A stretch of DNA of 64,000 nucleotides from Stutzerimonas stutzeri (GTDB taxonomy: Bacteria > Pseudomonadota > Gammaproteobacteria > Pseudomonadales > Pseudomonadaceae): the NCBI RefSeq assembly GCF_000590475.1, contig NZ_CP007441.1, positions 711,096-775,095 on the forward strand. The letters run 5' to 3'. The notes beneath the pieces were generated by a model. That model saw nothing but the letters and a program-made list of their open reading frames with translations. It made no database searches and had not been told where the DNA came from. A program made the translations under genes and the position numbers. How positions within the stretch are numbered: position 1 is the stretch's first letter; every line of letters begins with the position of its first letter. Below are positions 49,408 through 57,870 of this stretch, piece by piece.

Positions 49408-51401
49408 CAGTGCACCTCCAGAACTTCAGGCTTGGCCACTGCGGGCTTTTTTGCCGGGGCGGGTGCTTCTAGCAGTGCATCCGCCACCAGCTCGGCGATG
49501 TCCTTGATCTGCGGCCGCGGCTCGACCACGCCTTCAAGCATCGCGGTGCACTGTGGGCAGCCGACGGCCACCAGTTCGGCGCCGGTTTCCTTGATGTCGG
49601 CCATGCGCATGTCGGGAATCCGCTGCTTGCCGGGAATGTCTGTGATCGGCGCACCGCCGCCACCGCCGCAGCAGCGTGAGCGGAAGCCCGAGCGTTCCAT
49701 TTCCTTGACTTCGATGCCGATGGCCTTGAGTACGCTGCGCGGGGCTTCGTACTCACCGTTGTAGCGGCCCAGATAGCAGGGGTCGTGATAGGTCACGCTG
49801 CCGCCATTCTGTTGAGACAAGGGGTGCTGGCCCAGGCTGAGTTTCTGTCCGCTGATCAGCTCTTCCATGTAGGTGCTGTGGTGCAGCACTAGGTACTCGC
49901 CGCCCAGTGCCCCGTACTCGTTCTTCAGTACGTGGAAGCTGTGCGGATCGCAGCTGACGATCTTGTTGAAGCGGTACTTGGCCAGGGTCTCGATGTTGCG
50001 TTTGGCCAGGGTCTGGAAGGTCGCCTCGTCACCGAGGCGGCGTGCCACGTCACCGCTGTCGCGCTCTTCCAGGCCGAGCACGGCGAAGTCGACGTCCGCC
50101 GCTTTGAGTACCTTGACGAAGGCGCGCAGGGTGCGCTGGTTGCGCATGTCGAAGGCGCCGTCGCCGACCCAGAACAGCACGTCGGCCTGTTGCTTCTCGC
50201 TCATCAGCGGCAGGTTCAGGTCGGCGGCCCAGTTGAGACGACCACCGGGGGCGAAGCCGCCCGGATTATCGGTGGCGATGAGGTTGTCCAGCACCTCGGC
50301 GCCCTTGTTCGGCGTGGCACCCTTTTCCAGCGTGAGGTGGCGGCGCATGTCGACGATGGCATCTACGTGCTCGATCATCATCGGGCACTCCTCGACGCAG
50401 GCGCGGCAGGTGGTGCAGGACCACAGCGTTTCCGCTTCGACCAGGCCCTTGCCCGCGGCGAACACGATGGGCTGGTGTGGATTGCCGCCGTGCTCGCCCA
50501 CCGGAATGCCCGGGTAGGGACTGCCGAAATAGCCCTTGTCACTGCCGCCGGCAAGGCCGACGACCATGTCCTGGATCAGCTTCTTCGGGTTCAGCGGCTG
50601 GCCGGCGGCGAAGGCTGGGCAAGCCGCTTCGCATCGCCCGCACTGCACGCAGGCATCGAAGCCGAGCAGCTGGTTCCAGGTGAAATCCTTGGGTTTTTCC
50701 ACGCCCAGCGGTGCGTTCGGGTCGGTCAGATCCAGTGCCTTCAGGCCGCTGGAGCGGGCCGCACTGGCATTGTGCGGAGTGCGGAAACGCTCAGGGCGAC
50801 GGTGCCAGGCCAGGTGCAGGGCGCCGGCGAAGGCATGCTTCATCGGCCCGCCCCAGGTCATGCCGAAGAACATCTCGGACACGCCCCAGGCCACACCGAG
50901 CGCCAGGACGGCGGCGAGGATCCAGCCGCCAAAATCTGCCGGCAGGATGCCGGCCACCGGCAGGGTGGCGATGAAGAAGCTGAACGAGAACATCAGCAAG
51001 CTCTTCGGAAGGCGCATCCATGGGCCTTTCGACAGCCGTGCCGGCGGGTTGCGGCGGCGTTTGGCGACGAACAGCGCACCGACGAACATCAGTACGCAGG
51101 CAGCCAGCAGGGCGAAGCCGAGAATCCGGCTCTGCAGGCCGAAGCCGTGCACGACGATGGCCAGCAACGCCGCCAGGACAAAGCCGCCAGCCGTGGCGAC
51201 GTGGGTCTTGGACATGTATTTGTCACGCTCGACCACGTGGTGCAGATCCACCAGGTAGCGCCGCGGCATGGCCATGAGACCACTGAGCCAATCGACCTTC
51301 GAAGGGCGACCGCGGCGCCACATGGCGAAGCGCCTGCCTGCGCCGAGTACGGCAAGCCCGAGGGCGGCGAACAGCAGGATGGGAAGAATAGTATTCAGCA
51401 T
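49407..51401 (-). CDS. dgcB: Dimethylglycine catabolism Fe-S protein DgcB
   Basis: The 664-residue protein has N-terminal membrane helices (DUF3483, about residues 1-185), two 4Fe-4S motifs (CVQCGRCEAACP; CTTCRACVEECP) and two CCG domains at the C-terminus (RCCGGGGGAP; GCPQCTAML). The layout is like glycolate oxidase/heterodisulfide reductase Fe-S subunits. It should receive electrons from DgcA or ETF at the inner membrane. Equivalent to PA5399. Confidence 0.9.
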   Translation of the reverse strand: MLNTILPILLFAALGLAVLGAGRRFAMWRRGRPSKVDWLSGLMAMPRRYLVDLHHVVERDKYMSKTHVATAGGFVLAALLAIVVHGFGLQSRILGFALLAACVLMFVGALFVAKRRRNPPARLSKGPWMRLPKSLLMFSFSFFIATLPVAGILPADFGGWILAAVLALGVAWGVSEMFFGMTWGGPMKHAFAGALHLAWHRRPERFRTPHNASAARSSGLKALDLTDPNAPLGVEKPKDFTWNQLLGFDACVQCGRCEAACPAFAAGQPLNPKKLIQDMVVGLAGGSDKGYFGSPYPGIPVGEHGGNPHQPIVFAAGKGLVEAETLWSCTTCRACVEECPMMIEHVDAIVDMRRHLTLEKGATPNKGAEVLDNLIATDNPGGFAPGGRLNWAADLNLPLMSEKQQADVLFWVGDGAFDMRNQRTLRAFVKVLKAADVDFAVLGLEERDSGDVARRLGDEATFQTLAKRNIETLAKYRFNKIVSCDPHSFHVLKNEYGALGGEYLVLHHSTYMEELISGQKLSLGQHPLSQQNGGSVTYHDPCYLGRYNGEYEAPRSVLKAIGIEVKEMERSGFRSRCCGGGGGAPITDIPGKQRIPDMRMADIKETGAELVAVGCPQCTAMLEGVVEPRPQIKDIAELVADALLEAPAPAKKPAVAKPEVLEVH

Positions 51402-51420
51402 TGCAGCTCACCCTGTGGGG

Positions 51421-51498
51421 AGCTGGAAGCAGCAAGCAAGAAGCTGGAAGCGGTTCGGGCCGCTTTTTACTTCTAGCTTCTGGCTTCCAGCTTCAAGC
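51421..51498. repeat. AAGCTGGAAG inverted repeat in the dgcA-dgcB gap
   Basis: AAGCTGGAAG (51441-51450) pairs perfectly with CTTCCAGCTT (51484-51493), and the longer arms match at 13 of 15. Inside is a GCGG-CCGC hairpin with TTTTT behind it on the plus strand. A direct copy of AGCTGGAAG sits at 51421. This is another REP-like structure within the operon. Confidence 0.6.
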
Positions 51499-51503
51499 TT
51501 TTT

Positions 51504-53564
51504 TTAGAAGTCTTTGCACAACCGCAGCGCGTCGTAGATCGCCGCGTGGGTATTGCGCTGGGCCACGCAGTCGCCGATACGGAACAGCAAATAGCCGTCG
51601 CCGCTCTGCGACAGGCAAGGCTGCGGTTGGATGGCAAACAGCGCCTCGACGTCGATCTGGCCCTTGTTGCGCGAGCCTTCCTTGAGTGCGTAGTACAGGC
51701 TCTCGTCAGGCCGCACGCCGTTCTCCACCACCACCTGATCGACCACCCGCTCTTCCTTCGCGCCGGTGTATTCGTTCTCCAGCACCGCCACCAGCTTGTC
51801 GCCCTCGCGGTAGACCTTTTCCAGCATCAGGTCGCCGGTCATGATCACTTCCTTCGGGTACAGGCTGCGGTAGTAGGTCGGGAAGCTGGTGCCACCAATC
51901 GCCACGCCGGGCTTGATGTCATCGGTGACGATCTCCACCTTGGCGCCTTTCTCGGCGATGAAGTCGGCCACCGACATGCCGGTGAACTCACAGATGGTGT
52001 CGTAGACCAGCACGTTGTTGCCGGGCGCCACCTTGCCGTCGAGGATGTCCCAGCTGCTGACCACCAGGCCTTCTTCCGCGCCCCAGTGTTCGTTTTGCTC
52101 GATGAACGGGTGGCCGCCGTTGGCCAACACCACGATGTCCGGACGCAGGTCGAGGATGGTTTCGACGTCCGCGCCGGTGCCCAGGCGCAGATCGACGCCG
52201 AGGCGGGCGATCTCCATTTGGAACCAGCGGGTGATGCCGGCCATCTGGTCACGTTGCGGCGCCTTGGCGGCCAGGCTGATCTGCCCGCCGAGGCTGTCCT
52301 TCTTCTCGAACAGGGTCACATCATGGCCGCGCTCGGCCGCGACGCGTGCCGCCTCCATGCCTGCCGGGCCGCCGCCGACGATCACCACCTTGCGCTTCAC
52401 GCCGGTGGTCTTTTCGATGATGTGCGGCAAGCCCATGTATTCGCGGCTGGTGGCCGCGTTCTGGATGCAGAGCACGTCCAGGCCTTGATACTGGCGGTCG
52501 ATGCAGTAGTTGGCGCCGACGCACTGCTTGATCTGGTCCACCTGGCCCATCTTGATCTTGGCGATCAGGTGCGGGTCGGCGATGTGCGCGCGGGTCATGC
52601 CGACCATGTCCACGTAACCGCCTTCGAGGATGCGCTGGGCCTGGTTCGGGTCCTTGATGTTCTGCGCATGCAGCACGGGGACATTAACCACTTCCTTGAT
52701 CCCGGCGGCCAAGTGCAGGAACGGCTCCGGCGGGTAGCTCATGTTCGGAATGACGTTGGCCAGGGTGTTGTGAGTATCGCAGCCCGAGCCGATCACGCCG
52801 AAGAAGTCGACCATGCCGGTGGCATCGTAGTACTTGGCGATCTCTTTCATGTCCTCATGGGTGAGGCCGTCCGGGTGAAACTCGTCGCCGGTGATGCGCA
52901 TGCCAACGCAGAAGTCGTCGCCCACCTCGGCACGCACGGCCTTGAGCACTTCCAGGCCGAACTTCATGCGCCCCTCGAAGGTGCCGCCCCATTCGTCGGT
53001 ACGCTTGTTCACCCGCGGCGACCAGAACTGGTCGATCAGGTGCTGGTGCACGGCGGACAGCTCGACGCCATCCAGGCCACCTTCCTTGGCGCGGCGTGCG
53101 GCCTGGGCATAATTGCCGATCACCCGCCAGATCTCTTCCGGCTCGATGGTCTTGCAGGTCGCACGGTGTACCGGTTCGCGGACACCCGACGGCGACATCA
53201 GGGTTGGCCAGTTGAAGCCGTCCCAGCGCGAGCGACGTCCCATGTGGGTAATCTGGATCATGATCTTGGCACCATGCTTGTGCATGGCGTCGGCCAGATT
53301 CTGGAAATGCGGAATGATCCGGTCGGTGGACAGATTCACCGAAGACCACCATTCCTGCGGGCTGTCGATGGCGACCACCGAGGAGCCGCCGCAGATCGCC
53401 AGGCCGATGCCGCCCTTGGCCTTCTCTTCGTAATACTGCACGTAACGCTCGGTGGTCATGCCGCCGTCGGTGGCATAGACCTCTGCGTGGGCGGTGCTGC
53501 ACACACGGTTGCGGATGGTCAGCTTGCCGATTTGTATCGGCTGGAACATTGCTTCGAAAGCCAT
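51504..53564 (-). CDS. dgcA: Dimethylglycine demethylation protein DgcA
   Basis: The 686-residue protein has an Old Yellow Enzyme-type FMN barrel (residues 1-360), a small Fe-S loop, and an FAD/NAD fold (VVIVGGGPAGMEAARVAAERGHDV, about 392-415), the trimethylamine dehydrogenase layout. The Fe-S loop reads CVGANYC...LC, with Ala at the place of the second Cys of the usual four. It is required for dimethylglycine to sarcosine conversion in P. aeruginosa (PA5398) and is in the GbdR regulon. Confidence 0.9.
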   Translation of the reverse strand: MAFEAMFQPIQIGKLTIRNRVCSTAHAEVYATDGGMTTERYVQYYEEKAKGGIGLAICGGSSVVAIDSPQEWWSSVNLSTDRIIPHFQNLADAMHKHGAKIMIQITHMGRRSRWDGFNWPTLMSPSGVREPVHRATCKTIEPEEIWRVIGNYAQAARRAKEGGLDGVELSAVHQHLIDQFWSPRVNKRTDEWGGTFEGRMKFGLEVLKAVRAEVGDDFCVGMRITGDEFHPDGLTHEDMKEIAKYYDATGMVDFFGVIGSGCDTHNTLANVIPNMSYPPEPFLHLAAGIKEVVNVPVLHAQNIKDPNQAQRILEGGYVDMVGMTRAHIADPHLIAKIKMGQVDQIKQCVGANYCIDRQYQGLDVLCIQNAATSREYMGLPHIIEKTTGVKRKVVIVGGGPAGMEAARVAAERGHDVTLFEKKDSLGGQISLAAKAPQRDQMAGITRWFQMEIARLGVDLRLGTGADVETILDLRPDIVVLANGGHPFIEQNEHWGAEEGLVVSSWDILDGKVAPGNNVLVYDTICEFTGMSVADFIAEKGAKVEIVTDDIKPGVAIGGTSFPTYYRSLYPKEVIMTGDLMLEKVYREGDKLVAVLENEYTGAKEERVVDQVVVENGVRPDESLYYALKEGSRNKGQIDVEALFAIQPQPCLSQSGDGYLLFRIGDCVAQRNTHAAIYDALRLCKDF

Positions 53565-53577
53565 TGCGGCACCCTCT

Positions 53578-53699
53578 GAAAACTACTGCGCTCGGTTATG
53601 CGGCGTTGGAGGCAGAAGCGAAAATGCTCATTTACTACTCGTAAACTCCGCTTTTCGCTTCTGCCTCCGCCTTGCCTACCCTTCGCTCGCTACGTTTTC
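53578..53699. repeat. GAAAAC...GTTTTC palindromic element, copy 2
   Basis: The ends are GAAAAC and GTTTTC. Inside is a perfect 17-bp inverted repeat (GGAGGCAGAAGCGAAAA at 53608-53624, partner 53652-53668) around AATGCTCATTTAC and GTAAACTCCGC. It shares end and core words with copy 1 at 28546-28694. It fills the gap between DUF5943 and dgcA. Confidence 0.7.
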
Positions 53700-53721
53700 A
53701 ATCACGGTTGAATTGGGTTTC

Positions 53722-54252
53722 TTAGAGTGGCTGCACCCGGAACAGGCCATAGTCGTGGCCGTCCTGGGAGGCGCCGTAGACCTGCTCGGCCACGGTGCGC
53801 AGAGTGCTGCCCTTGGCGGCCAGGATCTGGTCCATGGCACCGGCGAACCAGCCGGTGAACATGTAGTCCACCGGGCGGCCGCATTTGCCGTAGACGTACA
53901 CGAAGGCCGAGTGGTCCAGGCGTACTTCGCAGGTGCCGGCGTCCAGGTCGATGGCCTGGATCTTGAACAGGCCCCAGCCGCGCTGCGACAGGCGCTTCAT
54001 GTAATGCTCGAAGACTTCCACGCCGACCAGGCCGTGGCATTCGGCTTCTTGCTCGCACCAGTGCCAGGCCGATTTGTAGCCGGCCTTGTAGAGAATTTCG
54101 GCATAGGCCTCGGCCCCGAGCACGTCCTCAATGCCGATGTGATTGTTCACGAAGAAATGGCGCGGCACATACAGCATCGGCAGGGCATCGGTAGTCCAGA
54201 CGCCGGTTTCATCGTCGACCTGGATAGGCATCTCGGGGGCGTGTGTAGCCAT
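53722..54252 (-). CDS. DUF5943-type hypothetical protein of the dgc operon
   Basis: The 176-residue protein starts at ATG 54252 (MATHAPEMPIQVDDETGVW); GGAG lies upstream. The upstream frame (to 54381) is read-through. It looks like a V4R/4-vinyl-reductase-like ligand domain (GAEAYAEILYKAGYKSAWHWCEQEAECHGLVGVEVFEHYMKRLSQRGWG; VYVYGKCGRPVDYMFTGWFAGAMDQIL). Equivalent to PA5397, in the GbdR regulon. Function unknown; a sensor or sulfur/C1-binding role is speculation. Confidence 0.75.
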   Translation of the reverse strand: MATHAPEMPIQVDDETGVWTTDALPMLYVPRHFFVNNHIGIEDVLGAEAYAEILYKAGYKSAWHWCEQEAECHGLVGVEVFEHYMKRLSQRGWGLFKIQAIDLDAGTCEVRLDHSAFVYVYGKCGRPVDYMFTGWFAGAMDQILAAKGSTLRTVAEQVYGASQDGHDYGLFRVQPL

Positions 54253-54325
54253 GTGTTCGGTACTCCAGAATTCGTGTTTTGCGTTTTTTGGCCGGGCAGC
54301 GCCCGGACATATGAAAAGTGCCAAT

Positions 54326-54457
54326 GAATGCCTGTGGAGCCGTAGCGAGCGCGCCGAGAGCAAGGAGACCCGCAGCGACAAGCGAGAGCAGTACGGTGAG
54401 CTTGTCGCGAGGACGCGACGCAGCTACCGATTGGCGCAGTAGGCTCCGGAGGTATTC
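54326..54457. repeat. Imperfect inverted-repeat element between the dipeptidase and DUF5943 genes
   Basis: The ends pair at 13 of 16 positions (GAATGCCTGTGGAGCC / GGCTCCGGAGGTATTC). The middle is rich in GCGAG/CTCGC-type words. It ends 1 bp before the dipeptidase stop. A third distinct palindromic element in this operon. Confidence 0.5.
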
Positions 54458-54458
54458 A

Positions 54459-55436
54459 TCACTCGCCCCAGACGTCTTTCAGCACCCTCACCCAGTTCTC
54501 GCCCATCACTTTGCGTACCGTGCGCTCGGGCATTCCGCGCTTGAGCAGGGTTTCGGTGAGGTTGGGGAATTCACCCACGGTGCGAATGCCCAGCGGATTG
54601 ATGATCTTGCCGAAGCTGGTGAGGCGGCGGGCGTAACCCTTGTCATGGGTCAGCGTCTCGAAGAAGCTTTGGTCGTGGCCTTGGGTGAAATCAGTGCCGA
54701 TGCCGATGGAATCCTCTCCGACGATATTCATCACGTATTCGATGGCCTCGGCGTAATCATCGACCGTCGCGTCGACGCCCTTGGCCAGGAAGGGCGTGAA
54801 CATGGTCACGCCGACGAAACCGCCGTGGTCGGCAATGAACTTCAGCTCTTCGTCGGACTTGTTGCGGGGATGTTCCTTGAGGCCGGACGGCAGACAGTGC
54901 GAGTAGCAGACCGGCTTGTTCGACGCCAGGATGACTTCCTCGCTGGTCTTGCTACCGACATGGGAAAGGTCGCACATCACACCGACGCGGTTCATCTCGG
55001 CAACGATCTCATGACCAAACCCGGACAATCCGCCGTCGCGCTCGTAACAGCCGGTGCCGACCAGGTTCTGGGTGTTGTAGCAGAGCTGCACGATGCCTAC
55101 GCCGAGCTGCTTGAAGATCTCGACATAGCCGATCTGGTCTTCATACGCGTGCGCATTCTGGAAGCCGAGAAGAATGCCGGTCTTGCCCAATTCCTTGGCT
55201 TTACGAATGTCTGCGGTCGTACGGACCTGGATGACCAAATCGCTGCTCTCGCGAATCAGCTTCTGGCTGGCGGCGATGTTGCTCATCGTGCCCTGGAAGC
55301 CTTCCCACACCGAAACGGTGCAGTTGGCCGCGGTCAAACCGCCCTTGCGCATATCCTCGAAGAGCTCGCGGCTCCATTTGGCGATAATCAGGCCATCGAT
55401 GACGATGCTGTCGGCGTGCAGTTCGGTTGGGCTCAT
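54459..55436 (-). CDS. Membrane dipeptidase (M19) family protein of the dgc operon
   Basis: The 325-residue protein belongs to the renal dipeptidase family (amidohydrolase fold). Metal and active-site regions include CDLSHVGSKTSEEVI, VCYSHCLPSGLKEHPRNKSDE and IGIGTDFTQGHDQSF. The first Zn motif is IVIDGLIIAKW rather than the usual DxHxD, so its site differs from true dipeptidases. It is the first gene of dipeptidase-DUF5943-dgcA-dgcB-etfAB (PA5396 equivalent). It may act on a methylated glycine derivative; that is inference. Confidence 0.82.
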   Translation of the reverse strand: MSPTELHADSIVIDGLIIAKWSRELFEDMRKGGLTAANCTVSVWEGFQGTMSNIAASQKLIRESSDLVIQVRTTADIRKAKELGKTGILLGFQNAHAYEDQIGYVEIFKQLGVGIVQLCYNTQNLVGTGCYERDGGLSGFGHEIVAEMNRVGVMCDLSHVGSKTSEEVILASNKPVCYSHCLPSGLKEHPRNKSDEELKFIADHGGFVGVTMFTPFLAKGVDATVDDYAEAIEYVMNIVGEDSIGIGTDFTQGHDQSFFETLTHDKGYARRLTSFGKIINPLGIRTVGEFPNLTETLLKRGMPERTVRKVMGENWVRVLKDVWGE

Positions 55437-55626
55437 CAGGTCACTTCCCCAGTGTGGCGCAGCGAATCGTTTGTCGGCGCTTTGGGGTGAGCATATCCCT
55501 GGGGGGCAGGGCGACCCGATGCAAAAGCGACTGGGGTATTGCCGAAAACGTCACAGCGCGGTCGTGAATGGGCAGGTCCGACCGTGGACGTCTGGCCGGG
55601 AGCCGGCGCGCGCTTGTGGGAATCGC

Positions 55627-56580
55627 TCAGCGCACCGTCGCGGGTAGCTCGTGGCGATCCTGGCTGGGACTGGTGGCAAAGCGCGAACGATAGCAACGGG
55701 AGAAATAAGAGGGCGATTCGAAACCACAGGCCACGCCGACCTCCAGTACGCTCATGTCGGTCTGGCGCAGCAACTGTCGAGCTTTGTCCAGGCGCAGGGC
55801 GAGATAGAAGGCCGACGGCGTTTCGTTGAGGTGCTGGCGAAACAGGCGTTCCAGCTGCCGCGGCGTGACGTTGACCAGCTCGGCGAGCTCCTGGGAGCAG
55901 AGCGGTTGTTCGCTGTGCCGCTCCATCTCGCTGATCACCTGCACCAGCTTCTTGTTGTGTACGTCGTAGCGGCTGGCGATCTGCATTCGTTGGTGGTCCC
56001 GGCGCGAGCGGATGCGGCCGACCACGAACTGTTCCGAGACGGCCACGGCCAATGCTTCGCCATGATCACGGCCGATCAGCGTCAACATCAGGTCCAGGCT
56101 GGCCGTCCCGCCCGCACTGGTGATGCGCTTGCCGTCGACCTCGAACAGTTCCTGGGTCACGTTCAGGCGTGGGTAGCGCTCCTGAAAGGCGCCAGTGGCT
56201 TCCCAGTGCAGGGTCAGGCGCTGCGTGCCGAACAGTTCGGCTTGTGCCAGGACGAAGCTGCCGGTGTCGATGCCGCCGAGTATTGCCCCTTCGCGTTCGA
56301 TTCGACGCAGCCAGTGGGCCAGGCGCGTATCGAAGGTGACCAGCGGGTCAAAACCGGCCACCACGAATAGTGTGTGGCATTCGCCCATCACCTCTAGAGC
56401 ACCGTCTACATTGAGCGACATGCCATTGCTGCTGGCGACGGCTGCGCCATCCTGGCTGAGCAGCCGCCAGCGATACAGCTCGCCGCGAAAGCGATTGGCC
56501 ACGCGCAGCGGCTCGATAGCCGACATCAGGCCCATCATGGAAAAGCCCGGGAGCAGAAGAAACCATAGGGACTGAGGCAT
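55627..56580 (-). CDS. cdhR: CdhR, AraC/GlxA-family regulator of carnitine catabolism
   Basis: The 317-residue protein has a DJ-1/PfpI-like N-terminal half (FLLLPGFSMMGLMSAIEPLRVANRFRGELYRWRLL) and a C-terminal AraC domain (LAELVNVTPRQLERLFRQHL; SVLEVGVACGFESPSYFSRCYRSRF). It is divergent from caiX-cdhCAB, the P. aeruginosa arrangement (PA5389/PA5388), where CdhR and GbdR jointly control carnitine use. It is related to GbdR but clearly separate. Confidence 0.9.
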   Translation of the reverse strand: MPQSLWFLLLPGFSMMGLMSAIEPLRVANRFRGELYRWRLLSQDGAAVASSNGMSLNVDGALEVMGECHTLFVVAGFDPLVTFDTRLAHWLRRIEREGAILGGIDTGSFVLAQAELFGTQRLTLHWEATGAFQERYPRLNVTQELFEVDGKRITSAGGTASLDLMLTLIGRDHGEALAVAVSEQFVVGRIRSRRDHQRMQIASRYDVHNKKLVQVISEMERHSEQPLCSQELAELVNVTPRQLERLFRQHLNETPSAFYLALRLDKARQLLRQTDMSVLEVGVACGFESPSYFSRCYRSRFATSPSQDRHELPATVR

Positions 56581-56850
56581 GAGAAATCCTGTTCTATCGC
56601 CGTTACTAAAGGGCAGGTCGGACGACGCTGCAAGCCGATTGGTCGCTGCCGTTCAACAGCTGGTCGCTTTAGTTCGTTTTTCGGCCTGCGCCGCTGCGTA
56701 ATGTGGCCACATCGGGCGCAATACATGCCTGTTTCGCTGGCAACTCGGCCCGTGAGCAGACATCCCGACCCGACATGGAAGAGAGGCTCTGCACAAAAAC
56801 AAACAGGGCGTAAGCGTCCTGATAAATCGTACCTCCGTAGGGGAGCGCCA

Positions 56851-57789
56851 ATGAAAGGTCTTAGCACAGTCGCCGGTTGCTGTTTACTCAGCCTGTTCAG
56901 TTCATCCCTGCTGGCTGCCGATGACGCCAGTTGCCAGAAGATTCGCCTGGGCGCGGTCGGCTGGACCGACGTCGTCGCCACCACGGCGGTGGCCAGTGAG
57001 CTGCTGGGGCGTCTTGGCTATGAAACCACCCAGACTCAAGCCTCGCAGCAGATCATATTCGCCGGCATTCAGAAAAAGCAGATCGACGCTTTTCTCGGTT
57101 ACTGGAAGCCGATCATGGATGACAACATTGAGCCGTTTCTGGCCAAAGGCGCAGTCAAGGTTGCTCCCGATCCATCGTTGAATGACGCCGTCGCGATACT
57201 CGCCGTGCCGACTTATACCGCCGAGGCGGGTCTGAAAACCTTCGCCGACATTGCTCAATTCAAGGAGCAGCTGGATGGCAAGATATACGGTATCGAGTCC
57301 GGCTCCGGTGCCAATACCGCGATTCAGAAAATGATCGATGACAATCAGTTCGGCCTGGGTGAGTTCACCTTGGTCGAATCCAGCGAGGGCGCCATGCTGA
57401 CGGCGGTCAACCGAGCCGTGAGGGCGAACAAACCAGTGCTGTTCTTCGGCTGGAAGCCGCACCCGATGAATATCCAGATGCCGATTACCTACCTGACCGG
57501 GAGTGAGGATGTGTTCGGCCCCGATGATGGTGCTGCCACGGTTTCCACCGTCACGGCGCCAGACTTCGCTCAGCGTTGCCCGAATGCCGATCGGCTGCTC
57601 ACAGGCTTGCGCTTCACCAGTGCCCAGGAGGCCGAGCTGATGGCGCCGATCATGGACCGCCAAGCGCCAGATCAGGTGGCCCGCGCATGGATCAAGGCCA
57701 ACCCCGAGGCGGTCAAGGCCTGGCTGGCCGGCGTCACCAGCTTCGATGGCAAGAACGATGCTGATGCGGTGATCGCTTCGCTCCAGTAG
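56851..57789 (+). CDS. caiX: Carnitine ABC substrate-binding protein CaiX
   Basis: The 312-residue protein starts at ATG 56851, behind GGGGAG. It has a signal peptide and the ChoX fold (IRLGAVGWTDVVATTAVASELLGRLGY; FFGWKPHPMNIQMPITYL). First gene of the carnitine operon, followed by cdhC. With no permease nearby it should deliver carnitine to CbcVW, as shown for CaiX in P. aeruginosa. Confidence 0.9.
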   Translation: MKGLSTVAGCCLLSLFSSSLLAADDASCQKIRLGAVGWTDVVATTAVASELLGRLGYETTQTQASQQIIFAGIQKKQIDAFLGYWKPIMDDNIEPFLAKGAVKVAPDPSLNDAVAILAVPTYTAEAGLKTFADIAQFKEQLDGKIYGIESGSGANTAIQKMIDDNQFGLGEFTLVESSEGAMLTAVNRAVRANKPVLFFGWKPHPMNIQMPITYLTGSEDVFGPDDGAATVSTVTAPDFAQRCPNADRLLTGLRFTSAQEAELMAPIMDRQAPDQVARAWIKANPEAVKAWLAGVTSFDGKNDADAVIASLQ

Positions 57790-57870
57790 CCCGCTTTCCC
57801 TAATGCAACGTTGCACCCGTGCGCGGTTTACCGCGTACGGCTTTCCATCGCCTGAAACAAGGACATAACC

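Noticed and set aside
49932..51476. A 514-residue plus-strand frame opposite dgcB
   Set aside because: Antisense shadow; dgcB has clear Fe-S and CCG motifs on the other strand.
51546..53579. A 677-residue plus-strand open frame opposite dgcA
   Set aside because: Antisense shadow of dgcA with low-complexity His/Val/Ala composition and no domain.
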